Assembly: GCA_012517965.1 (NCBI GenBank)
Contig: JAAYTZ010000073.1
Location: 1 to 64,000 of the forward strand
DNA from: Propionibacterium sp.
GTDB lineage: Bacteria; Actinomycetota; Actinomycetes; Propionibacteriales; Propionibacteriaceae
Direction of reading: 5' to 3'
DNA length: 64,000 bases
A program made the position numbers and the translations under genes. The notes under the pieces are model-generated. The model was not told the origin of the DNA and ran no database searches. It saw nothing but the letters and a program-made list of their open reading frames with translations. This document shows, piece by piece, positions 1 through 9,102 of the stretch (its first letter is position 1; each line of letters begins with the position of its first letter).

Positions 1-121
1 GAACCTCTCCCGTAGGCCCAGCTTGCCCCACCTGCCGAGCCATCGTCAGTGCTGCCGTCATCAGGGATCACTCCTCCCCGCCCCCTTCACGGCACTGATC
101 AGGACCTTCCTGGTGCCTTAT

Positions 122-988
122 CTAAGGTTGACACAGAGGGGCGCGGTCACGCACGCTCCAGGCAGAGTGCTGGGCCCAGACGTCCCGGACCCCGGCCCGC
201 GGGGCCAGGAAGTGGATCGCGAACGCGTTGATCTTCTTCTCGGTGTCGAGCGTGGCGTCCACGTCGAAGGCGTCGCCGAACAGCCAGTGCCCCAGCTCGT
301 GCGCCAGGGTCATCCGTCGGCGCCCCGGCTCGGCGTCCCCGTTGATGACCGCCGCGCCGGCCACCCCCGCCCGGGTGTCGAACTCGACGCAGCCGCCGTC
401 GGGGCCGCCTTCGGTGAGCTCGGCGACGAAGACGAACAGGCCGAGCCGTTCACAGGCCCGGGCCAGGTCCGGAAGCGGCTCGCGGCCCTGCCAAAGCGAC
501 TTGCGGAAACGCTCCGCCGCCGGCTCGGCCTGATCGACGGTGCGCGGGACGTGCGCGTCCGCCGGACGACCGGCGGGCACGATCAGGCCCGACTCGGCCA
601 GGGTTCGCACGTCGCCGGCGAACTGGGCGAGGTCGGCGTCGAGCAGGCCGGTCGACTGGTGAGCGGTGTGGGTCGCCTGACGACGGCTCACCACCGCAGC
701 CACGGGCGGATCCACGAAGAAGGACAACGGTCGACCCAGCACCTCCGCAATGCGCACCAGTTCCGGCACACGCAGGTTGCGCTCGCCCTTCTCCAGATGA
801 ACGATCGCCGAGCGGTCCAGACCGACGGCCCGCGCCACACTGTCTTGCGTCATCCCCGCGAGTTCGCGTGCCTGGGCCAGCCGAACACCCAGCTGTACCT
901 TGTCTATGTGTGGGATTTTCGCACATGAACGCCTGTTGGAGGACGTCCGCGGCGCTCTGGCCCACAGGCGGGACCGGTTGCGCCACAA
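122..988 (-). CDS. XRE-family regulator with C-terminal ImmA/IrrE-type metallopeptidase domain
   Basis: ORF translation contains the HTH 'LGVRLAQARELAGMTQDSVARAVGLDRSAIVHLEKGERNLRVPELVRIAEVLGRPLSFFVDPP' and a zinc-peptidase HExxH motif 'LAHELGHWLFGDAFDVD'. No ATG/GTG lies close to the HTH in frame; TTG at 988 is the nearest plausible start, so the start is uncertain. Confidence 0.75.
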   Translation of the reverse strand: MWRNRSRLWARAPRTSSNRRSCAKIPHIDKVQLGVRLAQARELAGMTQDSVARAVGLDRSAIVHLEKGERNLRVPELVRIAEVLGRPLSFFVDPPVAAVVSRRQATHTAHQSTGLLDADLAQFAGDVRTLAESGLIVPAGRPADAHVPRTVDQAEPAAERFRKSLWQGREPLPDLARACERLGLFVFVAELTEGGPDGGCVEFDTRAGVAGAAVINGDAEPGRRRMTLAHELGHWLFGDAFDVDATLDTEKKINAFAIHFLAPRAGVRDVWAQHSAWSVRDRAPLCQP

Positions 989-1064
989 CGCTGTGGACCC
1001 GTTCGACTTCGAAATCACCTCCGTGGGACGATGGTTCAGCCAGTCTGCCTCTGGGGGGGAAACC

Positions 1065-3311
1065 GTGATCATCGATAGCAACGTCACGCCGTACGTGGTG
1101 TTCGGCGAGGATTCCGTCCTGACCGCGCTGCAGAAGATCACCGCCAACGAGGCCCGCATCGTCTTCAGCGTCGACGAGCACGGCCACCTGCGGGGCGCGC
1201 TGTCCGACGGCGACTTCCGCCGCTGGCTGCTGTCCCACCCGGACGCCGACCTGAACGCCCCCGTCAGCCGCGCCGCCAACCCCTCGGTGACCTCGGTGCA
1301 GGAGGGGACGCCGACGCCCGAGATCGCCGCCCGGTTCCGCAAGGGCATCGACCGGATCCCCGTCGTCGACGAGCGCGGCCGCATGGTTGCCATCGCCACC
1401 CAGGGCCGCCAGCCGCTGGTCATCGGCCGGCACACGATCGGCGACGGCTCCCCCGCGCTCCTCATCGCCGAGATCGGCAACAACCACCAGGGCTCGGTCG
1501 ACCTGGCCAAGGAGCTGGTCGACCTCGCCGCCGACTCCGGGGCCGACCTCGTCAAGTTCCAGCTGCGCGACATGGACGCCCTCTACCGCGGCGACGCCGC
1601 GAACCGCACCGCCGGCGAGGACCTGGGCCCGCAGTACACGATGAACCTGCTCGCCAAGTACAACCTCACGGCCGACCAGATGATCGAGGTGCTCGACCAC
1701 TGCAAGCTGCGCGACCTCGACGCGATCGTGACACCGTGGGATCTGCCCTCGGCACGCGTGCTGGCCGACTACGGCATCCCCGGGTTCAAGATCGCCTCGG
1801 CCGACGTCACCAACCACCCGCTGGTGCGCGCGGTGGCCGCCTACCACCGTCCGATGATCGTCTCCACCGGCATGTCGACCGAGCCCGAGATCGTCGAGGC
1901 CATCGAGGTGATCCGCGGCCAGGGCGCGCCGTTCGCGCTGCTGCAGTGCCAGTCCACCTACCCGGCCCCGTTCAAGGACGTCAACCTGCGCTACATGGAT
2001 CGGCTCGCCGAGCTCGGCGACTGCCCGGTCGGCTATTCCGGCCACGAGCGCGGCTGGCACATCGCGCTCGCCGCCGTCGCCCGCGGCGCGAAGATCGTCG
2101 AGAAGCACTTCACGATCGACAAGGAGCTCGAGGGCAACGACCACCAGGTCAGCCTGCTGCCCGGCGAGTTCGCGCAGATGGCCGCCCGCATCCGCGAGCT
2201 CGAACAGGCGCTCGGCTCCGCCGGGCCCCGCTCGGTGTCCACCGGCGAGATGATGAACCGCATCAACCTGGCGAAGTCGCTGATCGCCACCCGTGACCTC
2301 GCCGTCGGCGACACCATCACCACGGACGCCGTCGACATCAAGTCGCCGGGCCGCGGCCTGCAACCCAACCACCTCGACGAGCTCGTCGGCCGCCGGGCCA
2401 AGCGGACCATCGCGTCGGGCGACTTCTTCTACCCCGGCGACCTCTCCGACGCCGTCAGCGAGCCCCGCGCCTACGCGTTCCGGCGCCCGTGGGGCATCCC
2501 CGTGCGCTACCACGACCACGCGAAGCTCATCGAGACCGCGACCCCCGACTTCCTCGAGTTCCACCTCTCCTACAAGGACGTCGAGGCCGCCCCCCGCGAC
2601 TTCTTCACCGCGAAGCTGCCGATGGGCCACACGGTGCACACCCCCGACCTGTACGCGGGCGACTTCCTGATCAACCTGGCCAGCGACGACGACGCCGTCT
2701 GGGAGCGCTCGATCGTCGAGACCCAGAAGGTGATCCAGATCGCCCGCGACCTGCAGGAGTGGTTCACCGACGACCAGCCGCCCGTCGTCATCTGCACCAT
2801 GGGCGGGTTCACCAAGGACGCCTTCGTGCCCCGCGAGGCGCGCCCCGCCCTCTACGACCGGATCGGCGCCGCCCTGGAGCGGATCGACGCCAGCGGCGTC
2901 CGGCTCACCGCCCAGACCCTGCCGCCGTTCCCGTGGCTGATGGGCGGCCAGCAGTACCACAACCTGTTCCTCGAGCCCGAGGACACGATCGCCTTCTGCG
3001 AGAAGTTCGGGGCCCGGCTCACCCTCGACATCAGCCACACCAAGCTGTCGGCCAACTTCTACCGGCAGCCCCTGTCGGCCTACGTCGAGGCCCTGGCCCC
3101 GTACGTCGACCACCTGCACATCGTGGACGCCTCCGGCGTCGACGGCGAGGGCCCCCAGATCGGCGACGGCGAGGTCGACTGGCCCGAGCTCGCCGACCAG
3201 CTCGACCGGCTGCTGCCCGGCGTCGGCTTCATCCCCGAGATCTGGATGGGCCACGTCAACAACGGCGAGGGCTTCTGGACCGCCCTCGACCGGCTGGAGC
3301 AGTGGTTCTGA
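1065..3311 (+). CDS. Fusion protein: CBS-domain pair, NeuB-type sialic-acid/NANA synthase, SAF domain, xylose-isomerase-like TIM barrel
   Basis: GTG start preceded by 'ggggggaaacc'. N-terminus is CBS-like ('ALQKITANEARIVFSVDEHGHLRGALSDGDFRRWLL'), followed by the NeuB core ('LLIAEIGNNHQGSVDLAKELVDLAADSGADLVKFQ', 'CPVGYSGHERG', 'KIVEKHFTIDK'), SAF-like 'RDLAVGDTITTDAVDIKSPGRGLQP', and a C-terminal sugar-isomerase-like barrel ('LTLDISHTKLSANFY', 'HLHIVDASGVDGEGPQIGDGEVDW'). Confidence 0.85.
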   Translation: MIIDSNVTPYVVFGEDSVLTALQKITANEARIVFSVDEHGHLRGALSDGDFRRWLLSHPDADLNAPVSRAANPSVTSVQEGTPTPEIAARFRKGIDRIPVVDERGRMVAIATQGRQPLVIGRHTIGDGSPALLIAEIGNNHQGSVDLAKELVDLAADSGADLVKFQLRDMDALYRGDAANRTAGEDLGPQYTMNLLAKYNLTADQMIEVLDHCKLRDLDAIVTPWDLPSARVLADYGIPGFKIASADVTNHPLVRAVAAYHRPMIVSTGMSTEPEIVEAIEVIRGQGAPFALLQCQSTYPAPFKDVNLRYMDRLAELGDCPVGYSGHERGWHIALAAVARGAKIVEKHFTIDKELEGNDHQVSLLPGEFAQMAARIRELEQALGSAGPRSVSTGEMMNRINLAKSLIATRDLAVGDTITTDAVDIKSPGRGLQPNHLDELVGRRAKRTIASGDFFYPGDLSDAVSEPRAYAFRRPWGIPVRYHDHAKLIETATPDFLEFHLSYKDVEAAPRDFFTAKLPMGHTVHTPDLYAGDFLINLASDDDAVWERSIVETQKVIQIARDLQEWFTDDQPPVVICTMGGFTKDAFVPREARPALYDRIGAALERIDASGVRLTAQTLPPFPWLMGGQQYHNLFLEPEDTIAFCEKFGARLTLDISHTKLSANFYRQPLSAYVEALAPYVDHLHIVDASGVDGEGPQIGDGEVDWPELADQLDRLLPGVGFIPEIWMGHVNNGEGFWTALDRLEQWF

Positions 3312-3312
3312 C

Positions 3313-4395
3313 GTGCCCGTGCCGCCGCTCGCCCTGTGGGTGATCCCCGTCCCCGATCTGGGCGGGGTGGCCCGGCACGCGCTCGACGTGGCCGAGGTCG
3401 GCGTCCCCGGCTGGCGGGTCGTCTTCTTCTGCCCGCCCGGCCCGCTCGCCGACGCCCTGCGCGCGCGGGGGGCGGCCGTCCTCACCGGCCGGTTCGGCCC
3501 GGACGCCGGGGTGGCGGCGTCCGTCCGCTCGCTGCGGCGCACGATCCGCACCCTGCGGCCCGCGGTCGTGCACAGCCACCTGGCCTACGCCGACATCGCC
3601 GCCGCGCTCGCGACCCGCGGCCTGCCGGTGCGCCTGGTCAGCACCGAGCACGGCATCGCCGGCGACGCAGGCGTCTACCACGGCTCCGCGGCCAAGGCGC
3701 GCGCCATGGCCCTGGCCCACCGGACGCGGCTGCGCGCCTTCGACGCCCTGATCGCCGTGTCGGACGCCACCCGCGCGGCCATGCAGGCCGCCTGGCGCCC
3801 GCGGCGTCCGATCACGGTGATCCGCAACGGCGTCGACCCCACGCCGGCGCTGGTCGAGCCTGTCGAGACCCCGCCGGTCGTGCCCGTCGAGACCCTGCGC
3901 GTCGCGTCCCTCGCCCGGCTGTCTCCTGAGAAGCGGATCGACCGCCTGCTCGACGCCTTCGCCCTGGTGCTGCGCGGGCGTCCGGACGCCCGGCTCACCG
4001 TCGCCGGTACCGGCCCCTTGCTCGCCGACCTGCAGGCCGGGGCCACCCGGCTGGGCGTCGCCGACGCGGTGCGCTTCCCCGGCCACGTGGACGCCGGCGC
4101 CCTGCTCGCCGACACCGACGTGCTGGTGCAGCTGTCGGTCTGGGAGAACTGCTCCTACACGCTCCTGGACGCCTGCGTCGCCGGCGTCGGCGTCGTGGCC
4201 ACCCCGGTGGGCGGCAACCCCGAGATCCTCCCCGCACGCTGCCTGGTGCCCGCCGACGACGCGGCAGCCGTCCGCGACGCGATCCTGGCTCAGGCGACCC
4301 AGCCGGCGTCGCGTCCGAGCCTGCCGCCCGAGTGGCCGACGCGGCCGGCGATGGCCGCCGGCGTCGCGGCCGTCTACGATCGGGCGCTGAGATGA
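3313..4395 (+). CDS. GT4-family glycosyltransferase
   Basis: GT-B fold motifs: 'VHSHLAYADIAAALATRGLPVRLVSTEHG', 'VASLARLSPEKRIDRLLDAF', 'VRFPGHVDAGALLADTDVLVQLSVWENCSYTLLDACVAGVGVVATPVGGNPEIL'. Confidence 0.85.
   Translation: MPVPPLALWVIPVPDLGGVARHALDVAEVGVPGWRVVFFCPPGPLADALRARGAAVLTGRFGPDAGVAASVRSLRRTIRTLRPAVVHSHLAYADIAAALATRGLPVRLVSTEHGIAGDAGVYHGSAAKARAMALAHRTRLRAFDALIAVSDATRAAMQAAWRPRRPITVIRNGVDPTPALVEPVETPPVVPVETLRVASLARLSPEKRIDRLLDAFALVLRGRPDARLTVAGTGPLLADLQAGATRLGVADAVRFPGHVDAGALLADTDVLVQLSVWENCSYTLLDACVAGVGVVATPVGGNPEILPARCLVPADDAAAVRDAILAQATQPASRPSLPPEWPTRPAMAAGVAAVYDRALR
3849..3894 (+). repeat. Palindromic REP-like element 'gctggtcgagcctgtcgagacc' plus degenerate second copy 'ccggtcgtgcccgtcgagacc', inside the GT4 CDS
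   Basis: Read directly; GGTCGAGCCTGTCGAGACC is an imperfect palindrome (GGTCgaGcCtGtcGACC-like) and encodes LVEPVETPPVVPVET. Confidence 0.55.
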
Positions 4396-5609
4396 ACCGC
4401 TTCCTCGACCCCACCCCACGTCGGGCAACCGTCGAACCCGAGGGCCTCGCCAGCGAGGTCGGCACCACCCGGATGCTCGAGGCGGGTCTGGCCGCCCTCC
4501 TGGTCGTCGACGGCGTCCCGATCCCGGGCCTGGGCTTCCCGTTCTCGCTGCTGGGGGTTGCCGGTCTCAGCCTGCTGGGCTTCACCCGGCGGCCCGTCCT
4601 GCAGTTCGGCCGGACCAACTGGGTGCTGTGGGCCTTCGGCCTGCTGCTCGTCTACATCAGCGTCGTGTCGTACGTGACCCCGGACAGCTACTACGCCGCC
4701 GACTGGACCCGCCGCATCATCCGGATCGCCGCCGTGCTGGCCCTCGTCCTCATGCTGGCCGAGGGTCGGCTGCACCTGCCGTCGATCCTCAAGGGCCTCA
4801 TGCTGGCGCTCTTCGTCAACGCCGCGGCCTTCTACGCCGGCATCACCCCGGACGCCTACGGCGGGGCGCTGACCGGTTGGCTCGGCGACAAGAACAAGGC
4901 CGGCCTCACCTACGCCGCCGTGGGGGTGCTCGTGCTCTCCCAGGCCCGCTCCCGCTGGGGCCAGGCCTTCCTTGTGCTCACCAGCCTCGGGTTCATCTGG
5001 TTATCGGGGTCGCGCACCTCCATCACGGCGTACGCGTTCGGCGTCCTGTGGCTCGCCCTGGTCGCCACGCGGCCCGCGTGGGTGCGCTGGCTCGCGGCGG
5101 GCGGGATCGTGCTGACCCTGCCCTGGATCGAGGAGAACTTCGCGCAGGCCGGGGACTTCGCCAACCGGTGGGGCTCCGACCTGTTGCGCGGCCGCATCGA
5201 CGCGGCCGTGGCCGACAAGGTGGCCATCACGCCGCCGCAGGGTCTGGGCTTGGGCGAAGCTTACGTGATGATCAACGGCCGGACGTGGTACTTCCACAAC
5301 TCCTTCGACACCCTGCACGTCGAGGGCGGCTGGCTGTGGCTGATCGGCATCGTGGCGATCACAGTGTGGTTCGGGCTTCGCCCCTTCAACGGCACTGACC
5401 GCGGCCTGCAGTCCCGCTACGCGCAGGCGGCGACCATCGTCGTGCTGATCTGCGCCTGGAAGCTGGGCGAGGTGATGCTCACCAACGTGTGGGGCCTCGC
5501 GCTGGGCATCGCCCTCAACCAGGTGCTGCGCGAAAAGTCCGACCTTCCCGCTGGCGCCGCCGGCGCCTATTTGCCCCGCTTGCCGGCGGCCTTGGACCGG
5601 CTCACGTAG
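4392..5609 (+). CDS. O-antigen ligase/polymerase-like (Wzy-type) polytopic membrane protein
   Basis: Multiple hydrophobic segments, 'LTGWLGDKNKAGLTYAAVGVLVL', 'SGSRTSITAYAFGVLWLAL', a long periplasmic loop and 'HNSFDTLHVEGGWLWLIGI', typical of Wzy/WaaL-like proteins. Confidence 0.75.
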   Translation: MNRFLDPTPRRATVEPEGLASEVGTTRMLEAGLAALLVVDGVPIPGLGFPFSLLGVAGLSLLGFTRRPVLQFGRTNWVLWAFGLLLVYISVVSYVTPDSYYAADWTRRIIRIAAVLALVLMLAEGRLHLPSILKGLMLALFVNAAAFYAGITPDAYGGALTGWLGDKNKAGLTYAAVGVLVLSQARSRWGQAFLVLTSLGFIWLSGSRTSITAYAFGVLWLALVATRPAWVRWLAAGGIVLTLPWIEENFAQAGDFANRWGSDLLRGRIDAAVADKVAITPPQGLGLGEAYVMINGRTWYFHNSFDTLHVEGGWLWLIGIVAITVWFGLRPFNGTDRGLQSRYAQAATIVVLICAWKLGEVMLTNVWGLALGIALNQVLREKSDLPAGAAGAYLPRLPAALDRLT

Positions 5610-7021
5610 CCGCCGCTGGCCGAGCGACGCGCCCGCTTCGACCCGTCCTCGGCGTAGTAGTAGTACGACTGCTTGTAGTTGCCGTAGCCGTAGCCGTAGA
5701 TGACCGACCCGAGGCCCCGCTCCGGCGCCATGTTCATCACCGACCCCAGCATCTTGCCCCCCACGCGGCCGAGCATGCGCACGGCCAGCGCCACCTGCTC
5801 CTTGTAGGTCTTGCCGACCTTCAGCACGAGGATCGCGCCGTCGCTGGCGGCGGTGAGCAGGCCGGCGTCCGTGACCGGCAGCAGCGGCGGGGCGTCGATG
5901 ATGACCGTGTGCTCCTGGGACAGCTCCTCGATCAGGCGGTGCATGCGCTGCGACCCCACCAACTCGCTGGGGTTCGGCGGAATCCGGCCCGCGAGCAACA
6001 ACTGCAGCCCGTCGGTGCCCGACTCCTCCAGCGCGGACGCCGCCGGCAGGTCGCCGGCCAGCACCTGGGTGAGGCCGACCAGCCCGTCGCGCTCGAACAG
6101 CTTCGCCTGGGCCGGACGCCGCAGGTCGGCGTCGACCAGGATCGTGGGCTGACCCGACTCCGCCAGCAGGCGGGCCAGGGCGGACGACACGGTCGACTTG
6201 CCCTCGCCCGGGTTCGCCGACGTGACGACGATGCTGCGGGGAGGCTGGTCGACGTTGACGAAGCGGAGGTTGGTGCGCAGTTGCCGGAGCGCCTCGGACG
6301 CGATGCCCAGGTCGCCGTCGCCGGCCTTGCCGGCCAGCGACGACGTGATCGGGATGACGCCGAGCACGCCGGCCCCGGTCAACGACTCGACCTCGTCGGA
6401 GTGGCGCACGCGGTTGTCGAGTGCGCGGCGCACGAACCCGATCGCGAGGCCGACGAGCAGACCACCGCCGAGCCCCGCCAACAAGTTGCGCCGCCAGTCT
6501 GGCGACACCGGGGTGGAGGGGGTGACAGCAGCTTCGATGAGCACCAACCCGATCTCGGAATTGCCCGAGGAGGTGCCGTCCAGGGCCATGGTGTCGAGTC
6601 GCGCAGCCTCGGCCGACGTGGCGCGGATCGCGGCGTCCGCCACCGCCCGGGCGCGCTCGGGTGAGGTGGACACCGCGGTGATCTTCAGCAGCAACGAGTC
6701 GGGGACCACCCACGCCGACAGGCTGGCGCCGATCGAACTGCTGCTCTCGCTCAGTTGCAGCTCTTTCGCGATGCGCTCGGCGACACCGCGGCTCTGCACG
6801 ATGGGAATGTAGGTGTTTGCCTTCTGCACCGCAGGGTCGGTGCCCGGGGCAGCACCGGACGCCGCAGCGGGCGTCGCCACCACGTAGCCGGTCGAGGTGG
6901 CCGCGTACAGGCGGGGCTGCGTCAGGGAATACCCGGCGGCCAGCAAGACGCCGATGAAGGTGGCCGCCACGAGCACCAGCACGTTGTGCTTGATGAGCCG
7001 CCACAGGTCTTGCAGAGTCAC
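5567..7021 (-). CDS. Polysaccharide biosynthesis tyrosine autokinase (Wzz domain plus CpsD/Wzc kinase)
   Basis: Wzz-like N-terminus, Walker A 'TSANPGEGKSTVSSALA', Walker A' 'ILVDADLRRP', 'VIIDAPPLLPVTDA', and C-terminal Tyr cluster 'YGYGYGNYKQSYYYYAEDGSK'. Confidence 0.92.
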   Translation of the reverse strand: MTLQDLWRLIKHNVLVLVAATFIGVLLAAGYSLTQPRLYAATSTGYVVATPAAASGAAPGTDPAVQKANTYIPIVQSRGVAERIAKELQLSESSSSIGASLSAWVVPDSLLLKITAVSTSPERARAVADAAIRATSAEAARLDTMALDGTSSGNSEIGLVLIEAAVTPSTPVSPDWRRNLLAGLGGGLLVGLAIGFVRRALDNRVRHSDEVESLTGAGVLGVIPITSSLAGKAGDGDLGIASEALRQLRTNLRFVNVDQPPRSIVVTSANPGEGKSTVSSALARLLAESGQPTILVDADLRRPAQAKLFERDGLVGLTQVLAGDLPAASALEESGTDGLQLLLAGRIPPNPSELVGSQRMHRLIEELSQEHTVIIDAPPLLPVTDAGLLTAASDGAILVLKVGKTYKEQVALAVRMLGRVGGKMLGSVMNMAPERGLGSVIYGYGYGNYKQSYYYYAEDGSKRARRSASGGYVSRSKAAGKRGK

Positions 7022-8121
7022 GGTGTCCCTCGTCCTTCTCTCGGACGCCCACCCGATGCTGGGGGCCCTCTATCGTCCCACACCCGCTCCACGTGTCGCC
7101 AACCGGACGGCGGGGCGAACAGCCACGGGACCGGCCTCGTCGCTCGCTCGAGCAGCAGCGGTCCCACCACACCAGCTGCCACCCCGACGGTCAGATGGAC
7201 GCCCACGTCAACGATCCCGAGACGGACCAGCACGATGCGGGTGCCCGCCGTGAAGAGAATGTGAGCGAGGTAGACCTGCAGTGACAGGCGGCCCAGGGTA
7301 GCCAACCAGCCACTCAACGAAGGCTGTCTCGCCACCACCACCGAGACCGCCAACACGCCGATGAGGGCCCCGAGCGAGCCCCCCGCACCGAGGGCCACGG
7401 ACGCCGGCGTTCTGCCACCGTCGACGATCGTCGGTGTCGTGACCCACGGCACCGAGGCAGCCACGACCCAGACGCCGAGCCCAGCAAGGCCGACGAGGGC
7501 CACCGACCACGGGGGCAGGCGCGTCGTCGACGCGGTGAACCGCCGGCTCGTGAGGGCCGCGCCAGCGAGGAAGAACACGATGAGCGCCCAACCCCGGGCC
7601 ACGGCGAAGTCGAGCTCCCAACCCCAGGCAGCCAGGCTGACGGACGAGCCCACCACCAGGGCGACGGCGTGGAAAGGCCCCGGACGCCACGGCGCGATCA
7701 GCACGACGACGAGCGTTGCCAGCGCGAGCCAGGGTAGGAACCACAGGTGGCCCAACGGCCTCCAGAGCGCGAACACGTCACCCCACGTGACCGGCACGTT
7801 CTTGATCGGCGAGGTCAACACCTCGGCCGCCCCCTGGAGGAGGGCCCACACGAGGTAGAGCCATCCCACCAGCACCAGGCGTCTACGCAGGTACGCGGCA
7901 TCGCCGTCCCGATCGACGCTGTGGGCCAGCAACAGGCCGGTGACGACGGCGAACAGCGGCGAGTGCATCAGGTACAGACCCCGGTCGAGCCACCCGGCCC
8001 AGGCCAAGCCGGGGTCGACCAGGCCAGCCGCAAACAGCCCCCTGAGCACGTGGGACAGCACCACGGCCATCATCGCGAGGCCGCGAGCAAGGTCGAGGCT
8101 CGTATCCCGGTTCAGAGGCAT
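7018..8121 (-). CDS. Acyltransferase family 3 (OafA/YrhL-like) membrane protein
   Basis: 'MPLNRDTSLDLARGLAMMAVVLSHVL...PLFAVVTGLLLAHS...PLGHLWFLPWLALATLVV', the typical acyltransferase_3 start; overlaps the kinase gene by 4 nt. Confidence 0.85.
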   Translation of the reverse strand: MPLNRDTSLDLARGLAMMAVVLSHVLRGLFAAGLVDPGLAWAGWLDRGLYLMHSPLFAVVTGLLLAHSVDRDGDAAYLRRRLVLVGWLYLVWALLQGAAEVLTSPIKNVPVTWGDVFALWRPLGHLWFLPWLALATLVVVLIAPWRPGPFHAVALVVGSSVSLAAWGWELDFAVARGWALIVFFLAGAALTSRRFTASTTRLPPWSVALVGLAGLGVWVVAASVPWVTTPTIVDGGRTPASVALGAGGSLGALIGVLAVSVVVARQPSLSGWLATLGRLSLQVYLAHILFTAGTRIVLVRLGIVDVGVHLTVGVAAGVVGPLLLERATRPVPWLFAPPSGWRHVERVWDDRGPPASGGRPREGRGTP

Positions 8122-8178
8122 CCCCGCGACGATACCGGCGATCGCCTTGACTGCGGAACCCGACAGTACTGTGGACCG

Positions 8179-9102
8179 GTGATCGAAACGGGCCCGCCGA
8201 TGCCGGTGGCCGTGCGCGTGCACTTCGCGCACGCCGCCGTGCAGGCGATCGCGGACGCCGTCGGCGCCGACCTGCTGCACGTCAAGGGGCCCGCCATCGA
8301 CCCCAGCCTGCGTCCGCCGGTGGGGGGTGAGGCGGTCCCCCGTCGCGCGGCCGGTGGCGTCCCTGCCGAACCCCGGCTCAGCACCGACGCCGACGTGCTG
8401 GTCCGCCCCGGGCACGCCCCGCGCCTGCTGGCAGCCCTGAGGCGGCACGGCTGGGCGGTCAGGACCCGGTTCGAGACCGGCTCGGCGTTCGAGCACGCGG
8501 CGACCCTGTGGCACGAGCAGCTCGGCTACGTCGACGTGCACCGCTGGTTCCCGGGCATCGAACTGCCCCCCGACGAGGGGTTCGCGTGGCTGTGGCAGCA
8601 CCGTCAGCGGTCGACGATCGCCCATCGGGAGTGCCCCGTTCCGTCGGTCGACGCGCAGCGGCTGCTGCTGATCCTGCACGGGGCGCGGAGCGGCGGCCTG
8701 GACCATCCCGACGTCGTTCTGCTGTGGGCCTTGGCGGCCCCCGCCGAGCGCGAGCACCTGCGTGGATTGGCAGCCGATCTTCACGCCGAGGTGGCGCTGG
8801 CGGCCGCGACCGGCGATCTCGACGCCTACGCCGACCACCCCAGCCACGACCTGTGGCAGTCGTTCGCCGAGCCCAGTGATGCGGGCCGGCTCGGCGAGTG
8901 GCGGGCCCGGCTGAAGGCGGCACCCACCCTCGCCGCCCGCGTCCGGGTGCTCGCGAGAGCGCTGCTGGTGAACACCGACCACCTCGCGATGCGCCTGCAG
9001 CGGCGCCCGACCCGCGCCGAGGTTCTCGCGGAATACCTGCGCCGGTCCCGAGCCGGCGTCCACGCGCTGGCCGCCTGGGCGCGCCGCACGCTCAGGCGGT
9101 GA
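8179..9102 (+). CDS. Nucleotidyltransferase-family protein (NTP_transf_5-like)
   Basis: 'LLHVKGPAID...RLSTDADVLVRPGHAPRLLAALRRHGW', '...YVDVHRWFPGI'; the KG(x)n..D(A/L)D..V pattern is typical of the uncharacterised nucleotidyltransferase family. Confidence 0.75.
   Translation: MIETGPPMPVAVRVHFAHAAVQAIADAVGADLLHVKGPAIDPSLRPPVGGEAVPRRAAGGVPAEPRLSTDADVLVRPGHAPRLLAALRRHGWAVRTRFETGSAFEHAATLWHEQLGYVDVHRWFPGIELPPDEGFAWLWQHRQRSTIAHRECPVPSVDAQRLLLILHGARSGGLDHPDVVLLWALAAPAEREHLRGLAADLHAEVALAAATGDLDAYADHPSHDLWQSFAEPSDAGRLGEWRARLKAAPTLAARVRVLARALLVNTDHLAMRLQRRPTRAEVLAEYLRRSRAGVHALAAWARRTLRR

Noticed and set aside
23-928. 301-aa plus-strand ORF at the window start
   Set aside because: Antisense to the XRE-ImmA gene, with no recognisable domain.
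450-3551. 1033-aa minus-strand ORF
   Set aside because: Antisense to the NeuB fusion; composition is repetitive Gly/Val/Ala/Arg with no recognisable domain, an artefact of high third-position GC.
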